Shown: positions 31,527 to 40,268 of the stretch, piece by piece | How the letters are laid out: the number at the start of each line of letters is the position of its first letter | How positions within the stretch are numbered: the first letter of the stretch is position 1 | DNA from: Candidatus Gastranaerophilales bacterium | Lineage (GTDB): Bacteria > Cyanobacteriota > Vampirovibrionia > Gastranaerophilales > Gastranaerophilaceae | Length of the DNA: 59,171 nt | Direction: 5' to 3' | Assembly (NCBI GenBank): GCA_024695865.1 | Contig: JAILHI010000038.1 | Coordinates: 1-59,171, forward strand | The notes under the pieces: generated by a model | What the model saw: the letters and a program-made list of their open reading frames with translations, nothing else | Database searches by the model: none | What the model was told of the DNA's origin: nothing | Program-made: the position numbers and the translations under genes

Positions 31527-34067
31527 TTACGAGAACCTTGGCTGCCCCTTTTGAACATGCCCGTTCTCATCGATTTTTTCAAGTATTACAAAACCGTTTG
31601 CGGGAATGTTCATTGAAACCTGACCGTTATCGGCTCTGTATGTTCCGCCGTTTGTATATTCGCCCGTTCCGTCAAAGGTTTCGGAATTGGAATTGATGGT
31701 TTCTTTCCATGTTCCGTCGTTCAAAACGCTGACGGGGTTATTGATTCCGTAATTTGAAAGCGGTCTGTCGCCAAAGTTGTATAAACCGACGACTTCGTTA
31801 CCGTTCATATCAAAACGTTTGATTACAATAACTTTATTCTGTTCATCAATTAACGGAGTCATTGCATCAAGGTGTTCCATGCTCTGAACGTCCTGAAGTG
31901 CGGGATTACGTCTTACCAAATCGCTCATAGCCTGCGAAAGTTTAAAGATACCGCCTACGGTGTGGTGCTTCGGGTCAATCTTTGATTTTTCAAAAGATTC
32001 GTCAAAATTATAGCCTTTTTCAAGTTCTATATTCGGTTCATCAACAGCCTGTTCTCTTGTAAATCTGAACGGATTGATTTCGCCGTAAGCATCGCCCTGA
32101 AACATCATTTTTGACCCCGGAACCATAAACAAAAGACCGATTGCCTGTTTATGCTTGTCTTTTGCATGTTCTATTTCAGCCTGCATCTGTTCTTTTGATA
32201 TTCCGCTGAGACCTCTTTCCTTGCATATTTTTGCAAAGTTTTTATCCCAGTTCTTTCTGTCAAATTCATAAGCCTTAAACATATCCATTACGGTGTCAAC
32301 ACTTCTGATATGTTTTGCGGCAGGCGTTTCGCCGTTTCTGTTATCGAGATGGTCTGTAACCTGCAAGTCTTTATGAATGATTTTTGTCATCAGTCTTGAA
32401 CCCGAATCGTTACCGATTTCATCGTGGCTCATAAAGTATTTTGTACCGCCGATATCCTTGATGTTGTTAGCAAGTGTCTGCATTGACGGATGATAACCCA
32501 TAACTTCTCTGCCTAGCATAACCGCTTCAACCGCATGCGAGAAAGCAAAATCCCAGTGCTCGTTACCGCCGATATTTTCAAGCGAAGCATTGTTATTTTC
32601 CGTTCTGTTTACTGCATCAAGGTGTTTGTCCAAATCGCCGTAGGGCAATTCCTGTGCCGTCAAATCACGGGTTAAGCCGTCTTGAGTTCTGTGGTCTTCC
32701 CAATGGAGAACTGTGTGCGGGAAGTGATATCTTACTTCCTGTGAAACCTGCTTCATTGCGAAGTTTGAACCCATTTCGGGTGTCTGGTCTGCTCTCAAAA
32801 AGTCGATATGATAGTTGTCAACCCAGTTCATAGGCATATTAACTACGTAATCTCTGACATTTGAGCGAACTGCGCCGTCCGTATCTTCGAGGTTAAACTG
32901 GCTTCCGCCCCATTTACCCGCTTTTTCGTAAGGGCCGAGTTCGGAAAGATTGTTACCCGAAAGTTTTTCACCGTTTGTAATACCAAACTGTTTAGCATCT
33001 GCATCAGACGGGCCTGATTTAAAGATGTGGCTCGGTACCCAATCCATGCCGACGTTTATATTCTTTGAGTGAGCATGGTTAATAAGAGCCTTCAAAGCAT
33101 TATTTCTCTGAACCGCATCTTCTTTACCTTCTTCACTTGCAACACCTCTTGAAACGGCATATTTATCAACACCGTCATAGCCCCAGTTTTCGCCGTAAGT
33201 ACCTTCAACGGGCATCAGTAAAATACCGTTATAAATTCCGTCCTTTGCAATCTGGTCGATTTCAGCCATTGCTGCTTCAAGCGAGCCTTCTTCGGTAAAT
33301 GTGGGGAGATTGACCTGTCTTACAATCAGGTTAGACGGTTTTTGAAGTTGTTTTCCGTCTGCACCCGTTGCGGAAAGTCCTGCTTTTCTGAGCAAATCCT
33401 GCGGTTGTCTTGCAAGGTCTGAAACTCTTGCCGAGTTTTTACCTGCAACCCAGTCGCCGTCCGTCCACTGAAATTCGCTGTTATCGTAAATCTGCGACCA
33501 GCTGAAAATATGCGGCTGTGCTTTTGCTACGGGGTCTTTTGTTTTGGAAATAACGTTTCCGTCAGCGTCCTGTAAAACGTATCTGTACATGCCGTTTGAG
33601 AACGGTAAATCCGACGTACCCGTATAAACACCGTTTTCGCCTCTTTGAAGTTCGACAAACGTTGATTTTCCGTCATCAGTGTTTGCATCAACATGCCAAT
33701 CGCCTGCCCATTTGTCTTTCAAATGTTCAGCCTTAAACTGTTCGGGTGTCAGAGAAACCTTATCTTTAGGGTCACGGACTTCAACAAGAACCTTTGCGGC
33801 TTTCGGCGCCCAAACCTTGAAACCTACTGTTTGCGAGCCGTCTTTTCTCGTTTCCTGAACGTTTGCGCCCCAACTTCTGTGTTCTTCTATACGTTTACCA
33901 AAGTTAACCTGCTGTGAGGACGGCACTGTGTATGCACGCATGCTCTGCGCCGCTTCTTTGCTTGCAAGTTCTCTGTTTTCCGTAACGGTCGGTTTTTCTT
34001 CCTTTTTTTCCGTTTCGTTTGCTTTAAATTTTAATAAATTCGATAAATTTGTTGATTTAATTTCCAA
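31527..34067 (-). CDS. GH13-family alpha-glucan enzyme (branching-enzyme-like)
   Basis: The 846-aa protein has a charged low-complexity N-terminus (about 60 residues), an Ig-like CBM48 module (GFKVWAPKAAKVLVEVRD), and a GH13 TIM barrel. The catalytic aspartate is in DFLRADQT, the proton-donor glutamate in LHWEDH, and the third acidic residue in FMSHDE. Region I reads GMDWVPSH, a departure from the common DxVxNH. The layout suits a glycogen branching enzyme or maltooligosyltrehalose hydrolase relative. I prefer the TTG at 34067 (product MEIKSTNLSN) with GGGGTG about 5 nt upstream; a GTG at 34082 is also possible. No signal peptide. It shares an upstream element with the protease and RTX-like genes. 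Confidence 0.75.
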   Translation of the reverse strand: MEIKSTNLSNLLKFKANETEKKEEKPTVTENRELASKEAAQSMRAYTVPSSQQVNFGKRIEEHRSWGANVQETRKDGSQTVGFKVWAPKAAKVLVEVRDPKDKVSLTPEQFKAEHLKDKWAGDWHVDANTDDGKSTFVELQRGENGVYTGTSDLPFSNGMYRYVLQDADGNVISKTKDPVAKAQPHIFSWSQIYDNSEFQWTDGDWVAGKNSARVSDLARQPQDLLRKAGLSATGADGKQLQKPSNLIVRQVNLPTFTEEGSLEAAMAEIDQIAKDGIYNGILLMPVEGTYGENWGYDGVDKYAVSRGVASEEGKEDAVQRNNALKALINHAHSKNINVGMDWVPSHIFKSGPSDADAKQFGITNGEKLSGNNLSELGPYEKAGKWGGSQFNLEDTDGAVRSNVRDYVVNMPMNWVDNYHIDFLRADQTPEMGSNFAMKQVSQEVRYHFPHTVLHWEDHRTQDGLTRDLTAQELPYGDLDKHLDAVNRTENNNASLENIGGNEHWDFAFSHAVEAVMLGREVMGYHPSMQTLANNIKDIGGTKYFMSHDEIGNDSGSRLMTKIIHKDLQVTDHLDNRNGETPAAKHIRSVDTVMDMFKAYEFDRKNWDKNFAKICKERGLSGISKEQMQAEIEHAKDKHKQAIGLLFMVPGSKMMFQGDAYGEINPFRFTREQAVDEPNIELEKGYNFDESFEKSKIDPKHHTVGGIFKLSQAMSDLVRRNPALQDVQSMEHLDAMTPLIDEQNKVIVIKRFDMNGNEVVGLYNFGDRPLSNYGINNPVSVLNDGTWKETINSNSETFDGTGEYTNGGTYRADNGQVSMNIPANGFVILEKIDENGHVQKGQPRFS

Positions 34068-34141
34068 AATTACACCCCACACATATAGTTATGCTTGTCT
34101 TTTTTAAATACCCTAATATGTTTTTTTTGTTAAATTTTCGG

Positions 34142-34163
34142 CAAATATTAACGATTTGTTACA
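34142..34163 (-). promoter_or_regulatory. shared upstream element (copy C)
   Basis: A 22-bp element 75-96 bp before the preferred GH13 start. It matches copy B (10119-10140) at 18 of 22 positions and aligns with the reverse complement of copy A. It is the clearest case of similar sequence in front of unrelated genes in this window. Confidence 0.5.
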
Positions 34164-34168
34164 GAGTG

Positions 34169-34546
34169 TTATCTCTTTTGTATAAATTCTATCTCGTTTC
34201 CGTCAGGGTCTTTTGTAAAAGCGATAATACTTGAAACAGCCGACAGTTCATAAGGCTCGTAAAACCACTCATAGCCAAAGTCTTTCATTCTTTTTTCGGT
34301 TTCGTTCATATCGTCCGTCGCAAAGGCAAAATGACCGAAAGCCCTGCCGTTTTCATACTTTTCGGGCTTCTCAAAATTGTCCGTCAGTTCAATCTGCGCA
34401 TCTCCGCTTTCTTTATTGCCGAGATAATACAATTTGCAGTCATCAAGCGTTTTTTCCTTGACAATTTCAAAACCCAGAAAATCGCAGTAAAATCTTAACG
34501 ATTTTTTCAAATCCATAACTCTAATCATTGCATGTAAATATTTCAT
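34169..34546 (-). CDS. VOC-family protein (glyoxalase I-like)
   Basis: The 125-aa protein has the two beta-alpha-beta-beta-beta repeats of the vicinal oxygen chelate fold. Metal ligands can be assigned: H5 in KYLHAMIRV, the glutamate in AQIELTD, the histidine in FGHFAFAT, and the glutamate in GNEIEFIQ. This H/E/H/E set is that of glyoxalase I (lactoylglutathione lyase), which detoxifies methylglyoxal. Whether this organism makes glutathione or another thiol is not shown. The DPDGNEIEF ending is characteristic. It is a monocistronic gene with an AGGG site before the ATG. Confidence 0.8.
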   Translation of the reverse strand: MKYLHAMIRVMDLKKSLRFYCDFLGFEIVKEKTLDDCKLYYLGNKESGDAQIELTDNFEKPEKYENGRAFGHFAFATDDMNETEKRMKDFGYEWFYEPYELSAVSSIIAFTKDPDGNEIEFIQKR

Positions 34547-34678
34547 ATTAACAGTCCCTTAACCTGATTTTTACTTAACAGAATTATATCAAAAAAATAA
34601 AATTTTCGTGTATAAATTATTCAGTTTTACTAATTTTTATTATAAAATAGTATCAGGTTCGGATAACGGGAAGAAAAC

Positions 34679-35713
34679 ATGAAAACATTAATCGACAAAG
34701 CGGCGGAAACACATTCTCTTGAATACAAAGAAATACTCGCTCTCATTAAAGACAATTCGGAAAACGAATACCTTTTCAAAAAAGCCGATGAAGTCCGAAA
34801 ACAATTTGTCGGCGACGAGGTGCATTTAAGAGGGCTTATAGAATTTTCAAACGTTTGCGCCTGCAATTGCCAATATTGCGGTCTGCAAAAAGATAATTCC
34901 AAAGTCGAACGATACAAAATGACGGTTGACGAAATTTTTGAAACCGCAAAAAAAGCCGTTGAAAACGGCTACAAAACAATCGTTCTGCAATCGGGAGAAT
35001 CAAAAGTCTATTCAATCGAGGAACTTTGCGATTTAATCAAAAGAATAAAACAACTTGATGTTGCCGTAACCCTTTCAATCGGTGAAAAAAACGAAGCCGA
35101 ATACCGAGCATTAAGAGAAGCAGGCGCCGACAGGTACCTTTTGAGAATAGAAACAACAAGTTTTAAATTATACAGAAAACTTCATCCCGATATGAGTCTG
35201 TCAAGAAGAATGGCATGTCTTACTTTCCTTAAAAAAATCGGGTTTGAAATCGGCACGGGCGACCTCATAGGATTACCCGAACAGACCGACGAAAGTATTG
35301 CGGAGGATATAATGTTCTTCAAAGAGTTTGAAGCGGATATGATAGGTTTAGGGCCTTTTATCCCCAACCCCGATACCCCGCTTAAAAACGAAATCGGCGG
35401 AACTTTTGAAAAAGCCTTAAAAGTCATGGCAATTACAAGACTTTTAATCCCCGATGCAAATATCCCCGCAACTACGGCAATGGAAACAATCCGCCCCGAC
35501 GGCAGAATTATCGCCCTGCAATCAGGTGCAAACGTTGTTATGCCGAACGTAAACGAAACTTATTACCGCACAAAATACGAACTTTATCCGAATAAAAAAT
35601 GTGTGAACGAAGATGCCGACAAATGCAGACAATGTATTGAAGAAAAAATTAAATCAATCGGCAGAACAATCGGAACATCACAGGGCTTCAGAGTAAGACA
35701 TAATGCCAAATAG
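34679..35713 (+). CDS. hydE: [FeFe]-hydrogenase maturase HydE
   Basis: HydE is a radical SAM enzyme needed to build the dithiomethylamine-bridged di-iron site of [FeFe] hydrogenase. The 344-aa protein has VHLRGLIEFSNVCACNCQYCGLQ, with the cluster cysteines C60, C64 and C67 and the HydE-type RGxIEFSN lead-in, then VLQSGES, and the C-terminal RVRHNAK. The start follows GGGAAG. The next gene, a methyltransferase, overlaps it by 11 bp. HydF, HydG and the hydrogenase itself are not in the window; the gene's presence indicates hydrogen metabolism. Confidence 0.9.
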   Translation: MKTLIDKAAETHSLEYKEILALIKDNSENEYLFKKADEVRKQFVGDEVHLRGLIEFSNVCACNCQYCGLQKDNSKVERYKMTVDEIFETAKKAVENGYKTIVLQSGESKVYSIEELCDLIKRIKQLDVAVTLSIGEKNEAEYRALREAGADRYLLRIETTSFKLYRKLHPDMSLSRRMACLTFLKKIGFEIGTGDLIGLPEQTDESIAEDIMFFKEFEADMIGLGPFIPNPDTPLKNEIGGTFEKALKVMAITRLLIPDANIPATTAMETIRPDGRIIALQSGANVVMPNVNETYYRTKYELYPNKKCVNEDADKCRQCIEEKIKSIGRTIGTSQGFRVRHNAK

Positions 35714-36746
35714 TTGGTTTGATTTTTTAATACAATGGGAAGATATAAAAGAACTAAAGGTAATTGTAAAAGATATTGTTTTTCTTTCTGACATTAAGCC
35801 TGACAACAAGGTGTTGGATATCGGAACAGGTACGGGAAGAATTGCCTTTGAAGTTTATAAAAACATCGGAGAAAAAGGCTCTGTAACAGGCATTGATTTT
35901 GAACAACAAAACATTGATTTTTGCAATCAAAAATGTAAAGAAAACGGCTTTGATGAAAATATCAAATTTTTGCATACCGATTTGAACAATCGTTTGCCCT
36001 TTCCTGATGAAAGTTTTGATATTGTATATTCCCGTTCGGTTCTTATGCATATTGAAAATAAAGAACATGTGATAAAAGAGTTGTTCCGTGTTTTAAAACC
36101 AAACGGAAAAATTCTTCTTCATGAAGTTATGTTTTATGACAAATTATTCAGAATTCATAAGTTTTTAGACAAAAATTGCGAAAAGTATCAGAAATACAAA
36201 GAAATTGAAGAAATTGTCAGAAATGACATTGATGACCCGATAACAAATTTTAATTTTTATTCTTTAAAAAAATTATTAAAATCTTGCGGATTTAAAAAAG
36301 AATTTTCAAATTTACAAAAAGTTTTTCTTTCCTCTTTTATTTCAAGAGATGAAAGTGATAATTGGTCTTATATCTTATATGACAAATCAACTATACCAAG
36401 AAAATACACGCTAAAAGATAAATTTTTAAAATATATGACAAAAGAAGAATATGCAGAATATGAAAAAATTGCCAAAAATCAAATGCTTAAAAAATTTGTT
36501 ATAAGACAATCATACTGTTCTAATATTTTTGCGGCTAAAAGCATTTCTTTTACAGATTATTTAAAAATTTTATCAAGATTTTTGTTTGTTTATTTGAAAA
36601 ATTTTCAATATATTAAAAATTGCGAATTTTTGCAAAAAATCATATTGAGAATTGAAATGGCTGTTAATTATCTGAAACTTTTAATTAAAGAAAAAGAGTT
36701 AGATACAGATACGATAACTACAATTTTGAGAATACTTTTTATATAA
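35703..36746 (+). CDS. class I SAM-dependent methyltransferase
   Basis: The 347-aa protein has the SAM-binding motif I KVLDIGTGTGRIAFEV (about residues 40-55), the acidic residue after strand 2 (VTGIDFEQQN), and FDIVYSRSVLMHI, the methyltransferase-11 pattern. The C-terminal half (from about residue 190) is lysine- and asparagine-rich, AT-rich in codons and of no recognisable family. It begins inside the hydE end (11-bp overlap), so it is co-transcribed, but I see no reason to link its substrate to hydrogenase maturation. The AT-rich second half suggests a different history from hydE. Confidence 0.75.
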   Translation: MPNSWFDFLIQWEDIKELKVIVKDIVFLSDIKPDNKVLDIGTGTGRIAFEVYKNIGEKGSVTGIDFEQQNIDFCNQKCKENGFDENIKFLHTDLNNRLPFPDESFDIVYSRSVLMHIENKEHVIKELFRVLKPNGKILLHEVMFYDKLFRIHKFLDKNCEKYQKYKEIEEIVRNDIDDPITNFNFYSLKKLLKSCGFKKEFSNLQKVFLSSFISRDESDNWSYILYDKSTIPRKYTLKDKFLKYMTKEEYAEYEKIAKNQMLKKFVIRQSYCSNIFAAKSISFTDYLKILSRFLFVYLKNFQYIKNCEFLQKIILRIEMAVNYLKLLIKEKELDTDTITTILRILFI

Positions 36747-36753
36747 ATTATCA

Positions 36754-36823
36754 GACAAATTCCTCGGCAAAGCCTCGGAATGACAACAGTCTGTCATTCT
36801 GAACGAAGTGAAGAATCCAGCCG
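36754..36823. repeat. dispersed repeat, second subfamily
   Basis: Contains AATTCCTCGGCAAAGCC, TCGGAATGACA and the inverse-oriented GAAGAATCCAGCCG. It fills the gap between convergent genes. Confidence 0.6.
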
Positions 36824-36829
36824 ATTATA

Positions 36830-37105
36830 TTATTTCATAATACAAATCATTGTTTCAATCAAATTTAATTTATAACTGCGTTTTTTTGATTTAATTTCTT
36901 TTTCTCTCTTGATTGCAGAATTTATATCATCACAAACTTCGTAATAACCTAATTTATCAACATTGTATTTGTCTGTAAAACCTTTAACAACGTGATTTTT
37001 ATGTTCCCAAACTCTTTTTGCCAAATCAGAAGTTACACCTACATACAAAGTACCGTTTTTTTGGCTGAACAGAATATAAATAAAATATTGTATTTCCTTT
37101 AACAT
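36830..37105 (-). CDS. GIY-YIG endonuclease-like protein
   Basis: The 91-aa protein is a single GIY-YIG domain: YFIYILFSQKNGTLYVGVT gives the YIY and YVG core, followed by LAKRVWEHKNH with the conserved arginine and histidine, and IKREKEIKSKK with the glutamate. This resembles the small UPF0213 group, whose function is not established. The C-terminal end (LIETMICIMK) is shorter than the usual LI-KMNPEW-DL, so the protein may be truncated. A near-consensus promoter lies 6 nt before the ATG with no ribosome-binding site. Confidence 0.75.
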   Translation of the reverse strand: MLKEIQYFIYILFSQKNGTLYVGVTSDLAKRVWEHKNHVVKGFTDKYNVDKLGYYEVCDDINSAIKREKEIKSKKRSYKLNLIETMICIMK

Positions 37106-37111
37106 ATTTTG

Positions 37112-37140
37112 ATTATATGGTTTATAGACAATAAAATCAA
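37112..37140 (-). promoter_or_regulatory. sigma70-type promoter of a leaderless gene
   Basis: On the minus strand TTGATT (37135-37140), a 17-bp spacer and TATAAT (37112-37117) are followed by exactly 6 nt and the ATG of the GIY-YIG gene. Geometry is the same as at 1732-1760 and 2813-2841. Confidence 0.7.
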
Positions 37141-37180
37141 ACAGATAAAAGTGTCTGCCGTTTTGATTTTATAACATATA

Positions 37181-37217
37181 CCAGTTGGATTTCTCGGCAA
37201 AGCCGCGGAATGACAAT
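37181..37217. repeat. dispersed repeat fragment, second subfamily
   Basis: Short copy with AGTTGGATTTCTCGGCAAAGCCGCGGAATGACAA, like part of 36754-36823. Confidence 0.55.
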
Positions 37218-37256
37218 CGTCAAAAATTCTTTAACCTCTGATTTTTTGTTTCGTAT

Positions 37257-37283
37257 TGCTTTTACCTTTTTTTTCAATATAAT
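37257..37283 (+). promoter_or_regulatory. promoter of the riboswitch/transporter operon
   Basis: TTGCTT (37257-37262), 15-bp spacer, TATAAT (37278-37283). The spacer is short but the -10 is perfect. Transcription would begin about 37290, leaving the full riboswitch in the leader. Confidence 0.4.
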
Positions 37284-37306
37284 AATTCTGATTTGTTTTA
37301 AAAATC

Positions 37307-37355
37307 AGCGAAGTTCGGGCTCTAAATCCTTCGCTCTACAAAATAAAACCAAGGA
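37307..37355 (+). promoter_or_regulatory. preQ1-I-type riboswitch
   Basis: Stem P1 is AGCGAAG (37307-37313) with CTTCGCT (37329-37335), 7 bp. The loop starts TTCGGGCT, the position of TTCTAGCT in the known preQ1-I riboswitch of B. subtilis. C37328 sits directly before the 3' side of P1, where the ligand-pairing cytosine is expected. The A-rich tail ends AAAACC, and its CC (37349-37350) can pair with loop GG (37317-37318) to form the pseudoknot next to AGGAG. Ligand binding should therefore block the ribosome-binding site of the transporter. Confidence 0.65.
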
Positions 37356-37363
37356 GAAACAAA

Positions 37364-38083
37364 ATGAACATTAATCTTGTATCCGAATGGGAAGATACAA
37401 AAAAACTTTTCAGGAACATTCCCTCTGTTGTTGCCGCATTATTTACCGTTTCCGTTGTTGTAATGAACATTATGGCAAACAAAACCATTTTTCAAAACGA
37501 ATGGCTTGCCCTTGACGGAGGTTTTCTTATCTCGTGGCTGTCCTTTTTATGTATGGACATTGTAACAAAAGCCTTTGGCCCCAAAGCCGCAACAAAACTT
37601 TCCGTCTTTGCAATGTTTATCAACATTTTTGTCTGTATAATGTTCTACATCGTCAGCATCATACCCACAAAAGAAGATTTTTCGGCATTTAACTATGTTA
37701 TAGGCGGAACGTGGTTTATCCTGTTTTCAAGCACTGTCGCCTTTATTTCTTCCGCCGTAATCAACAATTATCTGAATTGGGGTATCGGAAAAGCCTTTAA
37801 AAAAAATGCAAACGAAAAACTCGAATATGTAACAAGAACGTACATTTCAACCTTTATAGGACAACTTTGCGACAATCTGATTTTTGCATCTTTAGCCTTT
37901 ATGCTCTTTGCGCCGATTTTCTGGAACGGTTTTCACTGGACGTTTATTCAATGCTTATCAAGTGCGGTTTTAGGCGCAATATTGGAATTGTTAATGGAAG
38001 TTATTTTTTCACCTATCGGTTATATAATTTTACAGGATTGGAAAAAATCGGGTATCGGCGTTGAATATGCGGGAGAAGCGTAA
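37364..38083 (+). CDS. VUT-family queuosine-precursor transporter (YhhQ/QPTR type)
   Basis: The 239-aa protein has about six membrane segments and the family features: NIMANKTIF in the first helix, a conserved acidic residue in helix 2 (SFLCMDIVTKAFG), and LCDNLIFASLAF near the end. VUT/DUF165 proteins take up queuosine precursors (preQ0 or preQ1) for tRNA wobble modification. The preQ1-type riboswitch directly upstream supports this role strongly. It is followed after one base by an SDR gene in the same operon. The ATG has AGGAG 8 nt upstream, inside the switch's expression platform. Confidence 0.85.
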   Translation: MNINLVSEWEDTKKLFRNIPSVVAALFTVSVVVMNIMANKTIFQNEWLALDGGFLISWLSFLCMDIVTKAFGPKAATKLSVFAMFINIFVCIMFYIVSIIPTKEDFSAFNYVIGGTWFILFSSTVAFISSAVINNYLNWGIGKAFKKNANEKLEYVTRTYISTFIGQLCDNLIFASLAFMLFAPIFWNGFHWTFIQCLSSAVLGAILELLMEVIFSPIGYIILQDWKKSGIGVEYAGEA

Positions 38084-38084
38084 T

Positions 38085-38768
38085 ATGAAAGTTATAGTTA
38101 CAGGCAGTTCGGGCGGAATAGGCCAGGCAGTTGCAAAAAGATTTCTTGCAGCAGGACATTCCGTTTACGGTTTTGATATAAAACAAGCAGAAATTAACCA
38201 CAGTGAATACAAACATTTTCAGGTCGATATAAAAGACAAATCAAGCCTGCCCGACATCACAGATGCGGAAATTTTATTCAACAATGCGGGCATGCAAAAT
38301 AGTGCAGACGATATAAAAAACAACCTTTCAGGCACGATAAACGTTACGGAAAAATACATAAAAAACTGCAACCTTAAATCAATACTCTTTAACGCTTCGG
38401 CATCGGCAATATCGGGGCAGGAATTTCCCGAATATGCCGCTTCAAAAGCGGGATTGACGGGATATATGAAAAATGTTGCGATAAGACTTGCGCCAAACGG
38501 CACAACAGTAAATGCAATCAGTTTAGGCGGTGTTTATACCCCTTTAAATGACGGTGTTATGAACGACAAACAATGCTGGGAAAAAATTATGGCGGTAACT
38601 CCGTTAAAAAAATGGATGACTCCCGATGAAGTTGCGGATTGGGTTTTGTTTCTGACTCTGCAAAATAAATCAATGTCGGGTCAAAATCTGCTAATCGATA
38701 ACGGGGAATACAACCTCAATCCGACTTTCGTTTGGCACAATCAAAACGAAAACCCGTTGTATAGGTAG
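38085..38768 (+). CDS. short-chain dehydrogenase/reductase
   Basis: The 227-aa SDR has the cofactor loop VIVTGSSGGIGQAVAKRF, the NNAG motif (LFNNAGM), the catalytic serine in LFNASASA, and the YxxxK pair in YAASKAGL. I set the start at ATG 38085, two bases after the transporter stop, with GGGAG about 11 nt upstream; an earlier in-frame ATG lies inside the transporter gene. The general fold resembles 3-oxoacyl-ACP reductases, but the substrate is not evident. Being in a riboswitch-led operon with a queuosine-precursor transporter, it may act in the same salvage route, or simply be co-transcribed. Confidence 0.85.
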   Translation: MKVIVTGSSGGIGQAVAKRFLAAGHSVYGFDIKQAEINHSEYKHFQVDIKDKSSLPDITDAEILFNNAGMQNSADDIKNNLSGTINVTEKYIKNCNLKSILFNASASAISGQEFPEYAASKAGLTGYMKNVAIRLAPNGTTVNAISLGGVYTPLNDGVMNDKQCWEKIMAVTPLKKWMTPDEVADWVLFLTLQNKSMSGQNLLIDNGEYNLNPTFVWHNQNENPLYR

Positions 38769-38819
38769 CGGAAAATTTTTCTGCCCTTTTGGATTCAAAT
38801 GGGCGGATATTTTTTCGTA

Positions 38820-38946
38820 ACGGGATTGTTTTTCCGAAGCAATCTCTAAAACCGAAAGGGATTGCCACGCCGACAAGTCGGCTCGCACTGGCGGCACAAC
38901 ATAACGGGATTGCCACGGGCGGAGCCCCTCACCATGCCCGCCTTTT
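38820..38946. repeat. dispersed hairpin repeats
   Basis: Two adjoining units: GGGATTGCCACG-CCGAC-AA-GTCGG-CTCGCA, and GGGATTGCCACGGGCGGAGCCC. Each centre is a short hairpin of different sequence between constant flanks. Confidence 0.7.
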
Positions 38947-39013
38947 GCCAAAACCCCGATAATTTTTTGATAAGTATTATACGGATATGTATTTTTAATG
39001 ATAAGATTTACTT

Positions 39014-39508
39014 ATGAATAACTGTAAAAGTTTTAAACCCTCAATAGACAACAATTCAAAAGTTCTCATTTTAGGCTCAATGCCCGGGGTAAAATCACTT
39101 GAAGAACAACAATATTATGCACACCAGCAAAACAGATTCTGGAAAGTTATGGGTATTATTTGCAATGAGCCGAAACTGCCTGAATATGATTATGAGTTAA
39201 AATTAAAAACACTTCTTAAAAATAATATTGCGCTCTGGGATACGCTCAAAACCTGTCAACGAGACGGCAGCCTTGATTCCGATATTCAAAATGAAACCCC
39301 GAACGACATAAGAGAGTTACTGAAAAAATATCCGAACATAAAAACAATATGTCTTAACGGAAATAAATCGTTTTCTGCGTTTAAAAAATATTTTCCTGAT
39401 TTACCGGAAAAATACTCTTGCCATAAAATGCCCTCGACCAGCCCCGCTAATGCAAGATACAGTTTAAATAAACTGATTGTGGAATGGAAGATTATAAAAA
39501 AAGTATAA
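39014..39508 (+). CDS. uracil/hypoxanthine-DNA glycosylase (UDG superfamily, family 6-like)
   Basis: The 164-aa protein has VLILGSMPGVKSLEEQQYYAHQQNRFWKVM, the motif I of the family that includes hypoxanthine-DNA glycosylases, and the C-terminal motif MPSTSPANARYS. UDG-superfamily enzymes remove deaminated bases at the start of base-excision repair. The call of family 6 rests on the GSxPGxxSLxxxxYYxHxxNxFW pattern. It stands alone. The -10-like TAAGAT at 39002-39007 lies 6 nt before the ATG and no ribosome-binding site is seen, but no -35 supports it. Confidence 0.8.
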   Translation: MNNCKSFKPSIDNNSKVLILGSMPGVKSLEEQQYYAHQQNRFWKVMGIICNEPKLPEYDYELKLKTLLKNNIALWDTLKTCQRDGSLDSDIQNETPNDIRELLKKYPNIKTICLNGNKSFSAFKKYFPDLPEKYSCHKMPSTSPANARYSLNKLIVEWKIIKKV

Positions 39509-39557
39509 ATTCCTTTTCGGGAATATTTATGATGACAAAAGCCGTCTTTGTTTGTTC

Positions 39558-40160
39558 TTACCCGACGAGCAACAGGCAGGCAATGACGGTATAAGACACC
39601 GCTGCAAAGATTTTAATTATCTTTCCGCTATTCTCATTCCTTAAAATAATTTGATTAAACCTTGCCGCAAAAACGGAAAAACCTACAAAAACAATCCAAG
39701 AAATCAAAGCAAAAATCAGCCCCAGACATATCATGTCAAGTGCAAAATGCTTTGTATCGGAACTTACAAACTGCGGCAAAAAAGCCAAAAAGAAAATAAT
39801 AACCTTCGGGTTTAAAAGATTCATCAAAATACCTTTTTTATAACCCGAAACCGCCGTTTTTTCCGTATTAATACTCAATCTATCGTCTGCCCGTAACGCA
39901 CAGAAAGCCAAATAAAACAAATATAAAGCACCTGCAATATTCAACAAAACAAATGCCGTCTGAGATTTTTGAAAAATCACCGAAACACCAAAGGCGGCAA
40001 GCGCCGTATGAAAAAGACAGCCCGTCACAAGCCCCGTTGCCGTCATAATGGCAGGTTTTCTGCCATACGATATCGCCTGCGTAATTACAAACAATATGTC
40101 AGGCCCGGGAATTACAGCAATCGTAAATGTCGCAAGTATAAAAGCCCAAAGGTTTATCAT
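39558..40160 (-). CDS. LysE/RhtB-family amino-acid exporter
   Basis: The 200-aa protein has the family start WAFILATFTIAVIPGPDILFVITQ (PGP motif after helix 1), the GLVTGCLFHTALAAFGVS region and the LNPKVIIFFLAFLPQFV segment, with about six membrane helices. Members export lysine, threonine, homoserine or other amino acids, often with a divergent regulator; none is present. Substrate unknown. AAAGGG lies before the ATG. Confidence 0.88.
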   Translation of the reverse strand: MINLWAFILATFTIAVIPGPDILFVITQAISYGRKPAIMTATGLVTGCLFHTALAAFGVSVIFQKSQTAFVLLNIAGALYLFYLAFCALRADDRLSINTEKTAVSGYKKGILMNLLNPKVIIFFLAFLPQFVSSDTKHFALDMICLGLIFALISWIVFVGFSVFAARFNQIILRNENSGKIIKIFAAVSYTVIACLLLVG

Positions 40161-40268
40161 AAAGCCCTTTCTTAATTATGGCAAAAAATGCCTAAAGAAT
40201 TATATACGAAAAATTTGCCGTATGTCAAAAAACCGTCATAAAATTCCGCATAACACATGATAATAACG

